Below, one piece after another: positions 5,991 through 6,145 of a stretch of 6,145 nt of DNA. The notes under the pieces are model-generated. The model worked only from the letters and a program-made list of their open reading frames with translations. It was not told where the DNA came from and made no database searches. Location of the stretch: NCBI GenBank assembly GCA_001940655.1, contig MBAA01000027.1, positions 5,359-11,503 of the forward strand, written 5' to 3'. How positions within the stretch are numbered: position 1 is the stretch's first letter; each line of letters starts with the position of its first letter. The translations under genes were made by a program, and so were the position numbers. This DNA is from Promethearchaeota archaeon CR_4 (GTDB lineage: Archaea; Asgardarchaeota; Lokiarchaeia; Sigyniarchaeales; CR-4).

Positions 5991-6145
5991 ATGAACAACG
6001 TTCCTCCTCCTGCTTTATTTTTCCTCATTGACGCCACAGAAGCCCAAGTTGATTCTTCCCTTTCCTTAAAAGATACCATTAGCACTGGGCACAGATTAGA
6101 TGTAATTTGCCGCGTACTTGTTGCAGCGTTTTGGTGGGGTTTCTA
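5991..6145 (+). CDS. trmY: 5' part of a probable TrmY-like tRNA pseudouridine-54 N1-methyltransferase, cut by the right edge
   Basis: The reading frame is open to the window edge, giving 51 codons from the ATG at 5991. After a short leader (MNNVPPPA) it reads LFFLIDATEAQVDSS, then SLKDTISTGHRLDVICR and VLVAAFWWGF. Archaeal TrmY proteins (DUF358, SPOUT fold) start with a short strand followed by xSLKDLPG, then GR(L/M)DVLCRCVNAAFxLSHGI; the spacing and residues of SLKD, RLDV-CR and AAF agree. TrmY methylates N1 of pseudouridine 54 in the T loop of archaeal tRNA. The LPG is replaced by TIS, and the SHGI segment after AAF is changed to WWGF, so a diverged relative in the same fold is possible. 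Nep1/Emg1 fits less well. An in-frame ATG at 5979 would add MGFS; GGGG at 5981-5984, 6 bases before 5991, favours the second start. The SPOUT knot and its SAM-binding site would lie beyond the window. Confidence 0.6.
   Translation, partial: MNNVPPPALFFLIDATEAQVDSSLSLKDTISTGHRLDVICRVLVAAFWWGF

Overview
The window reads as archaeal chromosome with intermediate base composition. The evidence is an archaeal-type (class I) CCA-adding enzyme, an EF-2-type rather than EF-G-type translocation factor, a probable TrmY-family tRNA methyltransferase at the right edge, and oligo-T stretches behind two stops in place of hairpin terminators. The translation factor resembles the divergent second EF-2 paralog described from Asgard and Korarchaeota-type genomes that have lost diphthamide synthesis. 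An Asgard-like host is therefore the best guess, but it is an inference from one protein.

Layout. Bases 1-149 (minus strand) hold the first 49 codons of a gene that runs off the left edge. It is transcribed divergently from the rest across a 103-base AT-rich gap (150-252). On the plus strand a tight three-gene block follows: a B12-binding-domain radical SAM protein (253-1557), a small YkgJ-type cysteine-cluster protein (about 1578-2135, 20-base gap) and the CCA-adding enzyme (2140-3609, 4-base gap, TTG start). An 83-base gap with a T8 tract separates this block from the EF-2-family gene (3693-5915). A pyrimidine-rich, T-tract region (about 5926-5961) then precedes the 5' part of a probable TrmY-like gene (about 5991 to the right edge). 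No stretch longer than about 100 bases lacks a gene. I saw no tRNA, rRNA, CRISPR array, insertion sequence or long repeat on either strand.

Theme. Three of the six genes act on tRNA or on translocation: 3' CCA synthesis, an EF-2 paralog, and probable methylation of pseudouridine 54. The radical SAM and YkgJ proteins share an apparent transcription unit with the CCA enzyme. They could form a metal-dependent modification pair, but their substrate cannot be read from sequence.

The strongest signal is the EF-2-like protein. Its GTP-binding motifs are intact. Both tip loops of domain IV depart from the canonical form: KSSNGHNR instead of SPNKHNR, and the diphthamide loop keeps its histidine but loses the flanking R and Q. 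Switch II reads DTPGHISF instead of DTPGHVDF. I found no convincing wholly new system.
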